A DNA stretch of 64,000 nucleotides from Streptomyces sp. NBC_01408 (GCF_026340255.1 NZ_JAPEPJ010000003.1:744001-808000), one strand, 5' to 3'; shown: positions 25,442-34,535, counted from the stretch's first letter. Numbers and translations: made by a program. The notes: a model not told the origin generated them from the letters alone.

Positions 25442-26686
25442 ATGACACAAGCCCTCCTGCGGGAGATCATCGACTACGCGAACCGCGCGAACCCGTACCC
25501 GCTGTACGAGGAGCTCCGCAAGACGCCGGTCTCCCACGACGGGGACGGTCCGTACGTCGTCAGTACGTACTACGAGATCCAGAGCCTCCTTCACGACCCC
25601 CGCATCAGCTCCGACGCCCGCAACCTGAAGGCGACCGGGGACGATCCGCTGGGCCAGTCCGAGGACGAGGGTGCGACCCTGCCCCCGTCCTTCCTCAAGC
25701 TCGACCCGCCGGACCACGACCGGCTGCGGCGGATGACGAACCGGCCGTTCGGGCCGCCGCACGCCCCGCACCGGGTGCACGACATGCGGGAGGAACTCGG
25801 CGACCTCGTGTCCGGGCTCATCGACGGCATCGTCACCACCGGGAACCTGGACCGGATCGACCTGGTCGACCAGTTCGCGTACCCGTTCCCGGTCTCGGTC
25901 ATCTGCAGGCTGCTCGGGGTGCCCCGCGAGGACGAGCCGCGCTTCCACGTGTGGGCGGAGGCCCTCGCCGCCAGCCTGGACCCCGACCCGGACGCGGACC
26001 CCACCCAGCACGGCAAGGGCGCCATGGACGCGCGCATGGAGCTGGGCATGTACCTGGCCGGGCTGATCGAGGAGCGCCGCAAGAACCCCGGCGACGACAT
26101 GCTGTCCCAGCTGGCGACGGCGGAGGGCCCGGACGGGTCGATGACCACCATGGAGGTGCTCAGCACCTCCGCGCTGCTGCTGATCGCGGGCCACGAGACC
26201 ACGGTCAACCTGATCACCAACGGCATGCTGACCCTGCTGCGCCACCCGGACGTCCTCCAGCGGCTGCGCGGCGAACCGGAGCTGGCCGTGCCGATCGTCG
26301 AAGAGCTGCTGCGGTACGAACCGCCCGTGCAGCTGCTGCCCCAGCGCAGCACCCTCTCCGACATCGAGGTCGCCGGGGTCACCATCCCCAAGGGCGCGTC
26401 CCTGTGGCTGATCCTGGCGTCCGGGAACCGGGACCCGAAGCGCTTCGAGCATCCGGACCGCTTCGATCCGGACCGCAAGGACATCCAGCACCTGGGCCTC
26501 GGCAGCGGGATCCACAGCTGCTTCGGGGCTCCGCTGGCCCGCCAGGAGGCCCAGCTGGCGCTGAGCGAGCTGGCCCGCAGGCTGGAGAACCCGCAGCTGC
26601 TCCAGGACCCGCCCCCGTACCGCCAGAACGCGGTCCTGCGCGGCCCCCGCCACCTGCTGGTCTCCTGCGACGGCGTCCGCCCCTAG
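25442..26686 (+). CDS. Cytochrome P450
   Basis: P450 monooxygenase of 414 residues. The I-helix oxygen-activation motif is LLLIAGHETTVNLI, the K-helix ExxR sits in VEELLRYEPP and following residues, and the heme-binding loop GLGSGIHSCFGAPLA places the thiolate Cys at residue 360. It is 37 bp after the reductase gene on the same strand. Length and motifs match soluble bacterial P450s of the CYP105/107 style, but the family and substrate cannot be assigned by eye. The last four bases overlap the convergent serine hydrolase gene. Confidence 0.95.
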   Translation: MTQALLREIIDYANRANPYPLYEELRKTPVSHDGDGPYVVSTYYEIQSLLHDPRISSDARNLKATGDDPLGQSEDEGATLPPSFLKLDPPDHDRLRRMTNRPFGPPHAPHRVHDMREELGDLVSGLIDGIVTTGNLDRIDLVDQFAYPFPVSVICRLLGVPREDEPRFHVWAEALAASLDPDPDADPTQHGKGAMDARMELGMYLAGLIEERRKNPGDDMLSQLATAEGPDGSMTTMEVLSTSALLLIAGHETTVNLITNGMLTLLRHPDVLQRLRGEPELAVPIVEELLRYEPPVQLLPQRSTLSDIEVAGVTIPKGASLWLILASGNRDPKRFEHPDRFDPDRKDIQHLGLGSGIHSCFGAPLARQEAQLALSELARRLENPQLLQDPPPYRQNAVLRGPRHLLVSCDGVRP

Positions 26687-27888
26687 GGGGTGTCCGTCCC
26701 CCGGCCGCCGAAGGCGGCGAGGGACAGGCGCTGGGCCACCGCGGGGGCGCCGCCGGCGGACGACGACGTGCCCATCGCGTAGACCGCGCGCCGGTTCAGG
26801 TCCCGGGAGGCGAAGACACCGCTGCGGTACCCCGGATCGGAGCCCGTCTTGCCCCACAGGACAGAGCCGTCGGGCAGCGGCACGGACATCAGGCCGACGC
26901 TGTAGCAGGCCGTGCCCCTGCCGGGTCCGGTGTTGCAGTTCGAGGCGTCGGCGTACGGCAGCGGCTTCCCGTCGGCGCCCTTCGGCACGGTGAACAGCTC
27001 CGCCGCCTGCGCCGGGCGCAGCAGTCGGCCGTCGAACAGGCCGGAGATGAAGCGGTCCAGGTCGGCCGTGGTGGAGGTCATGCTCGTGGGCAGTCCGCCC
27101 TGCACGTTGACGTCGACCGGCTCGCCGTCGCCCTTCAGCAGGTAGCCGGGCAAGTAGGGCCGGGGCACCGGCGTGCTGCGGCCCGGCGTGGCGGGCCTGG
27201 TCTCGCGCATCCCCAGCGGCTTCAAGATGCGGGCGGTCACCTCGTACTGGAACGGGTGGCCGGTGATCTCCTCGATGAGCTTGCCCGCGACGCGGTACCC
27301 GAAGGAGTTGTACTCCTGCCGGGTCCCCGGGCGGAAGCGCGGGCCCGGGGCCGGCCTGCCCTCGGGACGGAGCGTCCGCTCGATCACCTCGTCGAAGGTG
27401 AGGTAGTCGAGGCGGCGCTCGATCTCCTCGTCCGGCGAGCCGTCCGGGGCGCCCTCGAAGTCCTGGGGCAGGCCGCTGGTGTGGTTGAGCAGCTGCCGCA
27501 CACTGATCGGTTCCTCGAACCGGCTGTCCGGCAGCAGTCCGGGCAGGTAGTGCTGGACGCTCCGGTCCAGGTCGACGCGGCCCTCGGCGGACAGCTGGAG
27601 CAGGATCACCGCCTCCATGGGCTTGGTGACGCTGCCGATGCGGAAGTGCGCGTCGGGGCTGACCCGCTTGCCGGTGACGACGTCCCCGGATGTGCCGCGC
27701 CAGGTCCGTCCGTCCTTGTGCACCTCGGCCACGACACCGGCGGCGCCGTCTCCCGGGCGCACGGCGATCGCCTCGCGCAGCGCGGCGTGGTCGAGGGCCG
27801 GGGCGGAGCCGGCGGTGGCCGCGTGCGCGGGAGCGGCGAGACCGAACGCCAGGGCGGCGGTCAGGGGCAGGGCTGCGAGACGGCGCAT
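26683..27888 (-). CDS. Secreted serine hydrolase (beta-lactamase/D-Ala-D-Ala carboxypeptidase family)
   Basis: Exported protein of 401 residues with a signal peptide ending near AHAATA (residues 21-26). Motifs are SVTK (Ser86, Lys89), the Tyr-Asn-Ser triad YNS in RQEYNSFGYRVAG, and KTG in LWGKTGSDPGYRSG. All three are closer to the canonical R61-type DD-peptidase than in the paralogue at 12.2 kb. Two extra Cys (SNCNTGPGRGTACY) may form a disulfide. It is convergent with the P450 gene. The precise substrate is unknown. Confidence 0.9.
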   Translation of the reverse strand: MRRLAALPLTAALAFGLAAPAHAATAGSAPALDHAALREAIAVRPGDGAAGVVAEVHKDGRTWRGTSGDVVTGKRVSPDAHFRIGSVTKPMEAVILLQLSAEGRVDLDRSVQHYLPGLLPDSRFEEPISVRQLLNHTSGLPQDFEGAPDGSPDEEIERRLDYLTFDEVIERTLRPEGRPAPGPRFRPGTRQEYNSFGYRVAGKLIEEITGHPFQYEVTARILKPLGMRETRPATPGRSTPVPRPYLPGYLLKGDGEPVDVNVQGGLPTSMTSTTADLDRFISGLFDGRLLRPAQAAELFTVPKGADGKPLPYADASNCNTGPGRGTACYSVGLMSVPLPDGSVLWGKTGSDPGYRSGVFASRDLNRRAVYAMGTSSSAGGAPAVAQRLSLAAFGGRGTDTP

Positions 27889-27980
27889 GGGAAGACTCCA
27901 CTCGGAACGCGATGATCAAGTCCCTGCGAGTCTGTCCGCCCGGATCCGCCCGCTTCGTCGGGGATCACCCCACCTCCACC

Positions 27981-28036
27981 CTGAGCGGCCCCTGACGCCA
28001 CATCAGGGAAATCCAGGATTCCCCGTGGCCGCTCAG
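27981..28036 (-). terminator. Complex hairpin terminator of the thiamine transporter operon
   Basis: CTGAGCGGCC (27981-27990) pairs perfectly with GGCCGCTCAG (28027-28036), which includes the thiQ stop codon. Inside are CCTGA/TCAGG (27991-27995/28003-28007) and GGGAA/TTCCC pairs. Confidence 0.65.
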
Positions 28037-29058
28037 GGCGCCGCCGGCAGGACGACCACCTCGGCCGGGGCGAAGGAGGCCCTGACCCGGTCGCCCGCGG
28101 CCGGGGCCCCGGCCAGTCCGCACTCCGCCTCCAGCTCCGGGCCCGACACCGGCCGCAGCAGCAGTGCGACGTGCGTCCCCCGGAAGGTCCGCGACAGGAC
28201 TTCGCAGGCCAGCCCGTCCTCCCCGAGCAGGACCCCGGCCGGCCGGATCAGCAGCTGCCGCTCCCCCTCCGGGGATCCGGCGGGCACCGGTACCTTGCCC
28301 CACGGGGTGTCCGCGGCCCCGCCCGACACCGTCGCGGGGACCACGTTCTCGAAGCCCAGGAACCGCGCCACGAACTCGGAGGCCGGCCGCTGCCACACCT
28401 CCAGCGGGGTCCCGGCCTGGGCGATCCGCCCGTCGCGCATCACCACCACCCGGTCGGCCAGCGCGAAGGCCTCGCCCTGGTCGTGGGTGACGGCCAGCAC
28501 CGTCGTGCCCAGCCGGGAGAACAGCCCGCGCAGCTCCACCACGAGCCGCTCGCGCAGCCCCCGGTCGAGCTGGCCCAGCGGCTCGTCCAGCATCAGCAGC
28601 CGGGGCGCCGGCGCCAGGGCCCGGGCCAGGGCGACCCGCTGCTGCTCGCCGCCCGACAGGGAGGCCACCGCCCGGCCCTGGGCACCGGGCAGGCCGACCA
28701 GTTCGAGCAGCTGCGCGACCTGGGCCTCGTACGCCGCCCGGCCGGCGCCCCGCATCCGCAGCCCGAAGGACACGTTCGCGCCGACGTCCCGGTGCGGGAA
28801 CAGCTGGTGGTCCTGGAACATCAGGCCCACGCCCCGCCGGTGCACGGGCACGCCCGCCTGGTCGGCCCCGCCCAGCAGGACCCGGCCGGCGGACACCTGC
28901 TGGAGCCCGGCGACGACCCTCAGCAGGGTGGACTTGCCGCTCCCGCTCGGGCCCAGCACGCACACGGTCTCGTGCTCGGCGACCGCGAGGTCCACGGCGT
29001 CCACCACCGCGCGCTCACCGAAGCGGACCGACACCCCTTCCAGCTGAAGCAGTGTCAT
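28033..29058 (-). CDS. thiQ: Thiamine ABC transporter ATP-binding protein
   Basis: ABC ATPase of 341 residues in the sulfate/thiamine/iron importer class. Motifs are Walker A GPSGSGKST, Q-loop MFQDHQLFPH, signature LSGGEQQRVALARAL, Walker B LLMLDEPLGQLD and H-loop VTHDQGEA, followed by a TOBE-like domain (about 255-341). The ATG at 29058 shares a base with the stop of the permease gene (TGATG). The TPP riboswitch ahead of the operon makes thiamine the most likely cargo. Confidence 0.92.
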   Translation of the reverse strand: MTLLQLEGVSVRFGERAVVDAVDLAVAEHETVCVLGPSGSGKSTLLRVVAGLQQVSAGRVLLGGADQAGVPVHRRGVGLMFQDHQLFPHRDVGANVSFGLRMRGAGRAAYEAQVAQLLELVGLPGAQGRAVASLSGGEQQRVALARALAPAPRLLMLDEPLGQLDRGLRERLVVELRGLFSRLGTTVLAVTHDQGEAFALADRVVVMRDGRIAQAGTPLEVWQRPASEFVARFLGFENVVPATVSGGAADTPWGKVPVPAGSPEGERQLLIRPAGVLLGEDGLACEVLSRTFRGTHVALLLRPVSGPELEAECGLAGAPAAGDRVRASFAPAEVVVLPAAP

Positions 29059-30794
29059 CAGAACTCTCCGGAGGTCTTGTCGGGGCGCAGTCGCTCCAGC
29101 ACCAGCAGGGCCACCGCGCACACCAGCATCAGGATCGTGCTCAGGGCCATCGCCTGCCCGTAGTTCAGCTCACCGGCCCGCCCCAGCAGCCGCGCCACCG
29201 CCACGGGCAGCGTCGGCTGGTCCGCCCGGGCGATGAAGACGGTCGCGCCGAACTCGCCCAGCGAGACGGCGAAGGCGAAGCCCGCGGCGATCAGTAGGGC
29301 CCGCCGCACCAGCGGCAGGTCCACCTCCCGCCAGGCCCGCAGCGGGGACGCGCCGAGCACGGCGGCCGCCTCCCGTAGCCGTCCGTCCACGGCCCGCAGC
29401 ACCGGCAGCATGGTCCGTACGACGAACGGCACACCCACCAGTGCCTGCGCCAGCGGCACCAGGATCCACGAGGTCCGCAGGTCCAGCGGCGGCTCGTCCA
29501 GCGTGATCAGGAATCCGAAACCCACCGTCACGGCGGACACCCCGAGCGGGAGCATCAGCAGCGCGTCGAAGCCACGCACAAAACGGCCGCCGCGCCGGGT
29601 CAGCGCCGCTGCGGCCAGCCCGCCGATGACCAAGGCGATGCCGGTGGCGGCGAGCGCGTACCGCAGCGAGTTCCAGATGGCCTCCAGCGGCGGCACCAGG
29701 AAGGTTCCGCCCCCGGCGGTCACGTCCTGGAGGGCTTGGTAGAAGCCGAACCCGTACCCGCCGGGGGCGTCGAAGGACCGTTCCACCAGGACGGCCAGCG
29801 GCGCCACGATCAGCAGCGCCACCGTCAGCAGCACCCCGCCCAGCAGGGCGCGCTGGGCCCAGCCGGCCGGCCGGTGCGTGGTGCGGCCCGGGTCCACCAG
29901 CCGCAGCGCCGTCTCCCGCTTGCGCACGGTCCAGGCGTGCACGGCGAGAATCCCGCCGATCGCGGCGAACTGGACCATCGTCAGCACGGCGGCGGTGGGC
30001 AGGTCCAGGAGCTGCGCGGTCTGCCGGTAGACCTCCACCTCCAGGGTGGAGTACGCGGGCCCGCCCAGGATCAGTACGACGCCGAAGGAGCTGAAGGTGA
30101 ACAGGAACACCATCAGCGAGGCGGCGGCCACCGCCGGTGCCAGCGCGGGCAGCGTCACCCGCCGCCAGGCGGCGAACCGCCCCGCGCCCAGTACCCGGGC
30201 GGCCTCTTCCTGACGCGGGTCCAGCTGCCCCCACAGCCCGCCGACGGTCCGTACGACGACCGCGTAGTTGAAGAAGACGTGCGCGAGCAGGATCGCCCAG
30301 ACGGTGGTGTCCAGCCGGACGCCCCACAGCTCGTCCAGCAGTCCGCCGCGGCCGACCAGCGCGAGGAAGGCCGTGCCGACCACCACGGTCGGCAGGACGA
30401 AGGGGATGGTGACCAGGGCCCGCAGGAGCTGCTTGCCGGGGAACTCGAAGCGCGCGAAGACGTACGCGCCGGGGAGTGCGATCAGCAGCGTGAGCACGGT
30501 GGAGGCGAGCGCCTGCCAGGTGGTGAACCACAGCACGTCGGCGATGTCGGGCCGGGCCAGCACTTCGCCGACGCGGCCGAACTGCCAGCCGTCGTCGGTC
30601 TTGAGGCCGCGGCCGACGATCGCGGCGACGGGGTAGGCGAAGAACAGCCCGAAGAAGGCGAGGGGCAAGGCCATCAGGGCGAGCCGCACCGCGACCGCCC
30701 GCCGGCCCTCGCCGGTACCGGAGCCCGGCGCGGCACCCCCCGGCGCCGTGCCCGACTCCTCGGTACCGTCTACTTCACGACGAGCGAGGTCCAT
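29058..30794 (-). CDS. thiP: Thiamine ABC transporter permease, two fused halves
   Basis: Fused permease of about 578 residues with twelve or so hydrophobic segments in two homologous halves. Each half carries an EAA-type loop for the ATPase: EEAARVLGAGRFAAWRRVTLP in the first (quoted in part) and REAAAVLGASPLRAWREVDLP in the second. This ThiP/FbpB layout is standard. ATG 30794 overlaps the end of thiB by 25 bases; GTG 30806 is the alternative, and neither has a clear ribosome site, so coupling to thiB is likely. Confidence 0.92.
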   Translation of the reverse strand: MDLARREVDGTEESGTAPGGAAPGSGTGEGRRAVAVRLALMALPLAFFGLFFAYPVAAIVGRGLKTDDGWQFGRVGEVLARPDIADVLWFTTWQALASTVLTLLIALPGAYVFARFEFPGKQLLRALVTIPFVLPTVVVGTAFLALVGRGGLLDELWGVRLDTTVWAILLAHVFFNYAVVVRTVGGLWGQLDPRQEEAARVLGAGRFAAWRRVTLPALAPAVAAASLMVFLFTFSSFGVVLILGGPAYSTLEVEVYRQTAQLLDLPTAAVLTMVQFAAIGGILAVHAWTVRKRETALRLVDPGRTTHRPAGWAQRALLGGVLLTVALLIVAPLAVLVERSFDAPGGYGFGFYQALQDVTAGGGTFLVPPLEAIWNSLRYALAATGIALVIGGLAAAALTRRGGRFVRGFDALLMLPLGVSAVTVGFGFLITLDEPPLDLRTSWILVPLAQALVGVPFVVRTMLPVLRAVDGRLREAAAVLGASPLRAWREVDLPLVRRALLIAAGFAFAVSLGEFGATVFIARADQPTLPVAVARLLGRAGELNYGQAMALSTILMLVCAVALLVLERLRPDKTSGEF

Positions 30795-31870
30795 GCCTTG
30801 ACCCACTGCTCACGGTTCTTGGCGATGGTCTCCGGCGTGACGTTCTCCGGCTTCTCGATCACCACACCGTGCTTCGTGAACAGCTCCGGCAGGGAAGCGT
30901 CCTTCGTCACCGGGTTCACGAACATGTTGAGCGGCATGTCCTCCTGGAACTTCTTGCTGATCAGGAAGTCGAGGAGCGCCTTGCCGCCCTCCTCGTTCTT
31001 GGCTCCCTTCAGCAGACCCGCGAACTCGGTCTGACGGAAGCAGGTGCCGGTGGAGACACCCGTCGGGGCCTCGGCCGGCTGCGGCTCGCCGTACAGCACC
31101 TCGACCGGCGGGCTGGAGGCGTAGGAGACGACCAGCGGGCGGTCGCCCTTGGCCTTCTTGCCGCCGGCGGAGCCGGAGAAGCGCTCGTTGTATGCCTGCT
31201 CCCAGCCGTCGACGACCTCGACGCCGTTGGCCTTCAGCTTGCTCCAGTAGTCCTTCCAGCCCTCCTCGCCGTACTTGCCGACGGAGGCGAGCAGGAAACC
31301 GAGGCCGGGCGAGGAGGTCGCGGCGTTCTCGGTGACCAGCAGGTTCTTGTACTCGGGCTTGATCAGGTCGTCCAGCGTCTGCGGCGGGGCGATCTTCTTC
31401 TCGGCGAAGTAGGCCTTGTCGTAGTTGACGCAGATGTCGCCGGAGTCGACGGGGGTGACCCGGTGCTCCTTGTCGAGCTGGAACTCCGGCTTCACCTCGC
31501 CCAGGCCCTTGGCCTCGTACGGCGTGAAGATGCCGTTGTCGAGGGCGCGCGAGAGGAGCGTGTTGTCCACGCCGAAGAAGACGTCGCCGCGCGGGGAGCC
31601 CTTGGTGAGGATCTCCTGGTTCAGCGCCGCACCCGCGTCCCCGGACTTCAGCACCTTGACGGTGTAGCCGCTCTGCTGCTCGAACTCCTTGAGGACCGCT
31701 TCGGTCGCGTTGAAGGAGTCGTGGGAGACGAGCGTGACGGTCTTCGGCTTCGGGGCGTCGCTCGCGCCCGCGGGCTTGTCCTTGGTGTCGCCGCCTCCGC
31801 AGGCGCTCAGCGTGGTGACGCCCAGCGCGGCCGCGAGCGCGGCGCCCGCGATCTTCTTGGTGGTGCTCAC
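30770..31870 (-). CDS. thiB: Thiamine ABC transporter substrate-binding lipoprotein
   Basis: Solute-binding protein of 366 residues. The N-terminus is a lipoprotein signal: basic TTKK, hydrophobic run, and lipobox LSAC at residues 21-24. The mature part matches thiamine-binding proteins (LVSHDSFNATEAVLKEFEQQ in part, SPRGDVFFGVDNTLLSRAL, VDSGDICVNYDKAYF, SYASSPPVEVLY). GTG 31870 is chosen because AGGAGG sits eight bases upstream. That ribosome site can be hidden in a hairpin downstream of the TPP riboswitch, a plausible control point. Confidence 0.93.
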   Translation of the reverse strand: MSTTKKIAGAALAAALGVTTLSACGGGDTKDKPAGASDAPKPKTVTLVSHDSFNATEAVLKEFEQQSGYTVKVLKSGDAGAALNQEILTKGSPRGDVFFGVDNTLLSRALDNGIFTPYEAKGLGEVKPEFQLDKEHRVTPVDSGDICVNYDKAYFAEKKIAPPQTLDDLIKPEYKNLLVTENAATSSPGLGFLLASVGKYGEEGWKDYWSKLKANGVEVVDGWEQAYNERFSGSAGGKKAKGDRPLVVSYASSPPVEVLYGEPQPAEAPTGVSTGTCFRQTEFAGLLKGAKNEEGGKALLDFLISKKFQEDMPLNMFVNPVTKDASLPELFTKHGVVIEKPENVTPETIAKNREQWVKAWTSLVVK

Positions 31871-31880
31871 TGGTGATTCC

Positions 31881-31897
31881 TCCTGGGATGACCAGGA
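31881..31897 (-). promoter_or_regulatory. Hairpin that can hide the thiB ribosome-binding site
   Basis: On the minus strand TCCTGG (31897-31892) pairs with CCAGGA (31886-31881), which contains most of the thiB Shine-Dalgarno AGGAGG. The loop is five bases. Confidence 0.55.
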
Positions 31898-31906
31898 GAA
31901 GACGCG

Positions 31907-31948
31907 GCCCTGCCCGGCGCTCTTGAAGGAGCGGACGCCGGGCAGGGC
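31907..31948 (-). promoter_or_regulatory. Long hairpin in the thi leader, between riboswitch and thiB
   Basis: Perfect 13-bp stem GCCCTGCCCGGCG (31907-31919) with CGCCGGGCAGGGC (31936-31948), extended by an inner CGCTC/GAGCG pairing. It looks like an intrinsic terminator or expression platform of the TPP riboswitch, though no T tract follows. Confidence 0.6.
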
Positions 31949-31969
31949 GCAACAGCTTGAGTGATGACC

Positions 31970-32065
31970 GAACTTCCTACCCCGAATGACCGGGGCGAGG
32001 TTCAGAGGGTCTGCGGATTGACGGTCCCGCACTCTCAGCGCTGTGGCGCTCCCCTGTCGGAATAT
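31970..32065 (-). promoter_or_regulatory. TPP riboswitch (THI element)
   Basis: On the minus strand the leader shows the conserved TPP aptamer blocks in order: GACAGGGGAGC, GCTGAGAGTGCGGGACC, the GACCCTCTGAACCT pyrimidine-sensing segment, and CGGGGTAGGAAG. TTCC and GGAA at the two ends (32060-32063 and 31974-31977) close helix P1. It precedes thiB by about 100 nt and should lower transporter expression when thiamine pyrophosphate is abundant. Confidence 0.95.
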
Positions 32066-32123
32066 GAAATTGGTTCGGCCACAGGGTACCCCGCGGCCGA
32101 ATGTGATCGGCCAAAAGCGGAAG

Positions 32124-33236
32124 CTAGCGCTCCGAAGCGGCCAGCTGACCGCAGGCGCCGTCGATCTCCTGGCCGCGGGTGTCCCGTACGGTCACGGGCA
32201 CGCCGTGCCGGGCGATCGCCTCGACGAAGGCCTTCTCGTCCTCGGGCCGCGAAGCGGTCCACTTCGAGCCCGGCGTCGGGTTCAGCGGGATGAGGTTGAC
32301 GTGCACACGCTTGCCCTTGAGCAGCTTGCCGAGCAGGTCACCGCGCCAGGCGTGGTCGTTGATGTCGCGGATCAGCGCGTACTCGATGGAGATCCGGCGG
32401 CCCGACTTCTCGGCGTACTCCCAGGCCGCGTCGAGGACCTCACGGACGTTCCACCGCGTGTTCACGGGCACGAGGGTGTCGCGCAGCTCGTCGTCGGGCG
32501 CGTGCAGCGAGACCGCGAGGCGGCACTTGAAGCCCTCGTCGGCGAAGCGCAGCATGGCCGGGACCAGGCCGACGGTGGAGACGGTGATGCCACGCTGCGA
32601 CAGGCCCAGGCCGTCGGGCTCCGGGTCGGTGAGACGGCGGATGGCGCCGACGACCCGCTTGTAGTTGGCCAGCGGCTCGCCCATGCCCATGAAGACGATG
32701 TTCGAGAGCCGGGCCGGACCGCCCGGCACCTCGCCGTCGCGCAGGGCGCGCATGCCGTCGACGATCTGGTGCACGATCTCGGCGGTGGTGAGGTTGCGGT
32801 CGAGGCCCGCCTGGCCGGTGGCGCAGAACGGGCAGTTCATCCCGCAGCCGGCCTGCGAGGAGATGCACATGGTGACCCGGTCCGGGTAGCGCATCAGCAC
32901 GGACTCGACGAGCGTGCCGTCGTGCAGCTTCCACAGGGTCTTGCGGGTGGTGTCGCTGTCGCAGCTGATGTGCCGCACGACGTTCATCAGGTCCGGCAGG
33001 AGCTCCTGCTGGAGCTTGGCGCGGGACGCGGCGGGGATGTCGGTCCACTCGGCCGGGTCGTGCGCGTACCGGGCGAAGTAGTGCTGGGAGAGCTGCTTGG
33101 CACGGAACGGCTTCTCGCCGATCGCTGCGACCGCCTCGCGGCGCTCCTCGGGAGTGAGGTCGGCGAGGTGCCGGGGCGGCTTCTTGGCTCCGCGCGGGGC
33201 GACGAAGGTGAGCTCTCCCGGAACAGGGCGGGCCAT
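32124..33236 (-). CDS. rlmN: 23S rRNA (adenine-C2)-methyltransferase RlmN
   Basis: Radical SAM methyltransferase of 370 residues that methylates C2 of A2503 in 23S rRNA, and A37 in some tRNAs. The cluster-binding motif is [11 protein letters not shown], with the preceding [30 protein letters not shown] and [14 protein letters not shown] are hallmark stretches, and the catalytic Cys lies in [10 protein letters not shown] near the C-terminus. A GGTACTCC-like anti-Shine-Dalgarno match (AAGGAGT on the coding strand) precedes the ATG. It follows the frr-cdsA genes after a terminator. Confidence 0.96.
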   Translation of the reverse strand: MARPVPGELTFVAPRGAKKPPRHLADLTPEERREAVAAIGEKPFRAKQLSQHYFARYAHDPAEWTDIPAASRAKLQQELLPDLMNVVRHISCDSDTTRKTLWKLHDGTLVESVLMRYPDRVTMCISSQAGCGMNCPFCATGQAGLDRNLTTAEIVHQIVDGMRALRDGEVPGGPARLSNIVFMGMGEPLANYKRVVGAIRRLTDPEPDGLGLSQRGITVSTVGLVPAMLRFADEGFKCRLAVSLHAPDDELRDTLVPVNTRWNVREVLDAAWEYAEKSGRRISIEYALIRDINDHAWRGDLLGKLLKGKRVHVNLIPLNPTPGSKWTASRPEDEKAFVEAIARHGVPVTVRDTRGQEIDGACGQLAASER

Positions 33237-33259
33237 GGCAGGTACTCCTTGTAAGACGA

Positions 33260-33287
33260 AAGGCGCGCCGCAGAAGCAGCGCGCCTT
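33260..33287 (-). terminator. Hairpin terminator between cdsA and rlmN
   Basis: AAGGCGCGC (33260-33268) pairs with GCGCGCCTT (33279-33287), nine perfect pairs, followed on the minus strand by TTCGTCTT. Confidence 0.75.
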
Positions 33288-33369
33288 CCAAGAGTAACCG
33301 CCCGGCGCATGACGCCGCCTTTTCGCAGGTCAGCACGTGTACGGGACAGCCGGACGGCGGGACGGCAGG

Positions 33370-33402
33370 TCAGCCGGTGCCGACGAACGCCGCCAGCAGC
33401 AG
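33370..33402 (-). repeat. Imperfect duplicate of the last 33 bp of cdsA
   Basis: 33370-33402 matches 33459-33491, the 3' end of cdsA including the TGA stop, at 31 of 33 positions. The copies are 89 bp apart and separated by unrelated sequence. It encodes the same C-terminal LLAAFVGTG and looks like a remnant of a short local duplication. Confidence 0.85.
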
Positions 33403-33458
33403 CGCTGTATCCGATATGCGGCTCCGCCGCGTGGCACCGGAGCCGTCGGCAGCAGGGC

Positions 33459-34535
33459 TCAGCCAGTGCCCACGAACGCCGCCAGCAGCAGCCACACCAC
33501 CGGCGCGGTCGGCAGGAGCGAGTCCAGCCGGTCCATGATGCCGCCGTGGCCGGGCAGGAGCGTGCCCATGTCCTTGATGCCCAGGTCCCGCTTGATCATC
33601 GACTCGCCGAGGTCGCCCAGCGTCGCGCTGACCGCGACCGCGAGCCCCAGCAGGAGGCCCTGCCACCAGGCCCCGCCGTCGATGAGGAACTCCATGCACA
33701 GCGCGCCCGCCGCCATCGCGAAGGCCACCGCACCGAGCAGCCCCTCGCGGGTCTTGCCGGGGCTGATGCGCGGCGCGAGCTTGTGCTTGCCGAACCGCCA
33801 GCCCACCGCGTAGGCCCCCGTGTCGCTGACCACGGTCAGGACCAGGAAGGTGACCACGCGCTGCGGCCCGTCGTCGGCGGTGAGCAGCATCGTGACGAAG
33901 GTCGCGAGGAACGGGACGTAGAACGCCGCGAAGACACCGGCCGTGACGTCCTTGAGGTAGTCCTCGGGCGGTTCGGTCATCCGCCAGACAAGGACCCCCA
34001 GCGCGGTCAGGGCCATGGCCACCCAGGCACCCTCGGCCCCGCGGACGTATCCGGCGATGACCATGGCCGCGCCACCGACCGCGAGCGGTACCAGCGGGGC
34101 CTTGATGCCCTTCTTCTCGTGGAGCCTGGAGGTCAGCTCCCACAGGCCCACGACGACCGCGACGACGACGACGCCGACGAAGACCGCCTTGACGATGAAC
34201 AGCGAGGCGAAGATCACCGCGCCGAGACCGACGCCGACCCCTATGGCGGCACGCAGGTCCCGCCCGGCGCGCTTCTTGGGCGGCGGGGGCGAGGCGTCCT
34301 GCGGCTGCGGGGCATGCGGAGGCGGGGGGCTGGGCATGGGCTCCTGCGGCGGCGTATCGGCGCGGAAGAGGAGGCCGCCGTTCGCGACGGCCCCCCGATC
34401 GCGTGCTTCCCGGTCGTCGAAGTCACGGCCGGCGGCATCGGGCACGATGGGCATGGGCCGAGTGTGCGGGCCCACCTGCGCATCGTATGCGGGACCCGCC
34501 GGAACCGGCTCCGGCTGCCAGGAAGTGTCGTTCAT
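33459..34535 (-). CDS. cdsA: Phosphatidate cytidylyltransferase
   Basis: Membrane enzyme of 358 residues that makes CDP-diacylglycerol from phosphatidate and CTP for phospholipid synthesis. After an unusually long Pro-rich N-terminal tail (residues 1-90) come about eight hydrophobic segments and the CDP-DAG synthase signature SMIKRDLGIKDMGTLLPGHGG with IMDRLDS. ATG 34535 overlaps the frr stop (TGATG). A 33-bp duplicate of its 3' end lies downstream. Confidence 0.95.
   Translation of the reverse strand: MNDTSWQPEPVPAGPAYDAQVGPHTRPMPIVPDAAGRDFDDREARDRGAVANGGLLFRADTPPQEPMPSPPPPHAPQPQDASPPPPKKRAGRDLRAAIGVGVGLGAVIFASLFIVKAVFVGVVVVAVVVGLWELTSRLHEKKGIKAPLVPLAVGGAAMVIAGYVRGAEGAWVAMALTALGVLVWRMTEPPEDYLKDVTAGVFAAFYVPFLATFVTMLLTADDGPQRVVTFLVLTVVSDTGAYAVGWRFGKHKLAPRISPGKTREGLLGAVAFAMAAGALCMEFLIDGGAWWQGLLLGLAVAVSATLGDLGESMIKRDLGIKDMGTLLPGHGGIMDRLDSLLPTAPVVWLLLAAFVGTG

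Noticed and set aside
21724..25470. A long minus-strand open frame opposite the DMT, ferredoxin and reductase genes
   Set aside because: Its translation is Arg/Gly/Asp-rich with no domain, and the plus strand encodes recognisable proteins with overlapping starts and stops.
33370..34143. An alternative reading frame giving a second cdsA C-terminus
   Set aside because: The match comes only from the 33-bp duplicate; the rest of that frame has no cdsA similarity.
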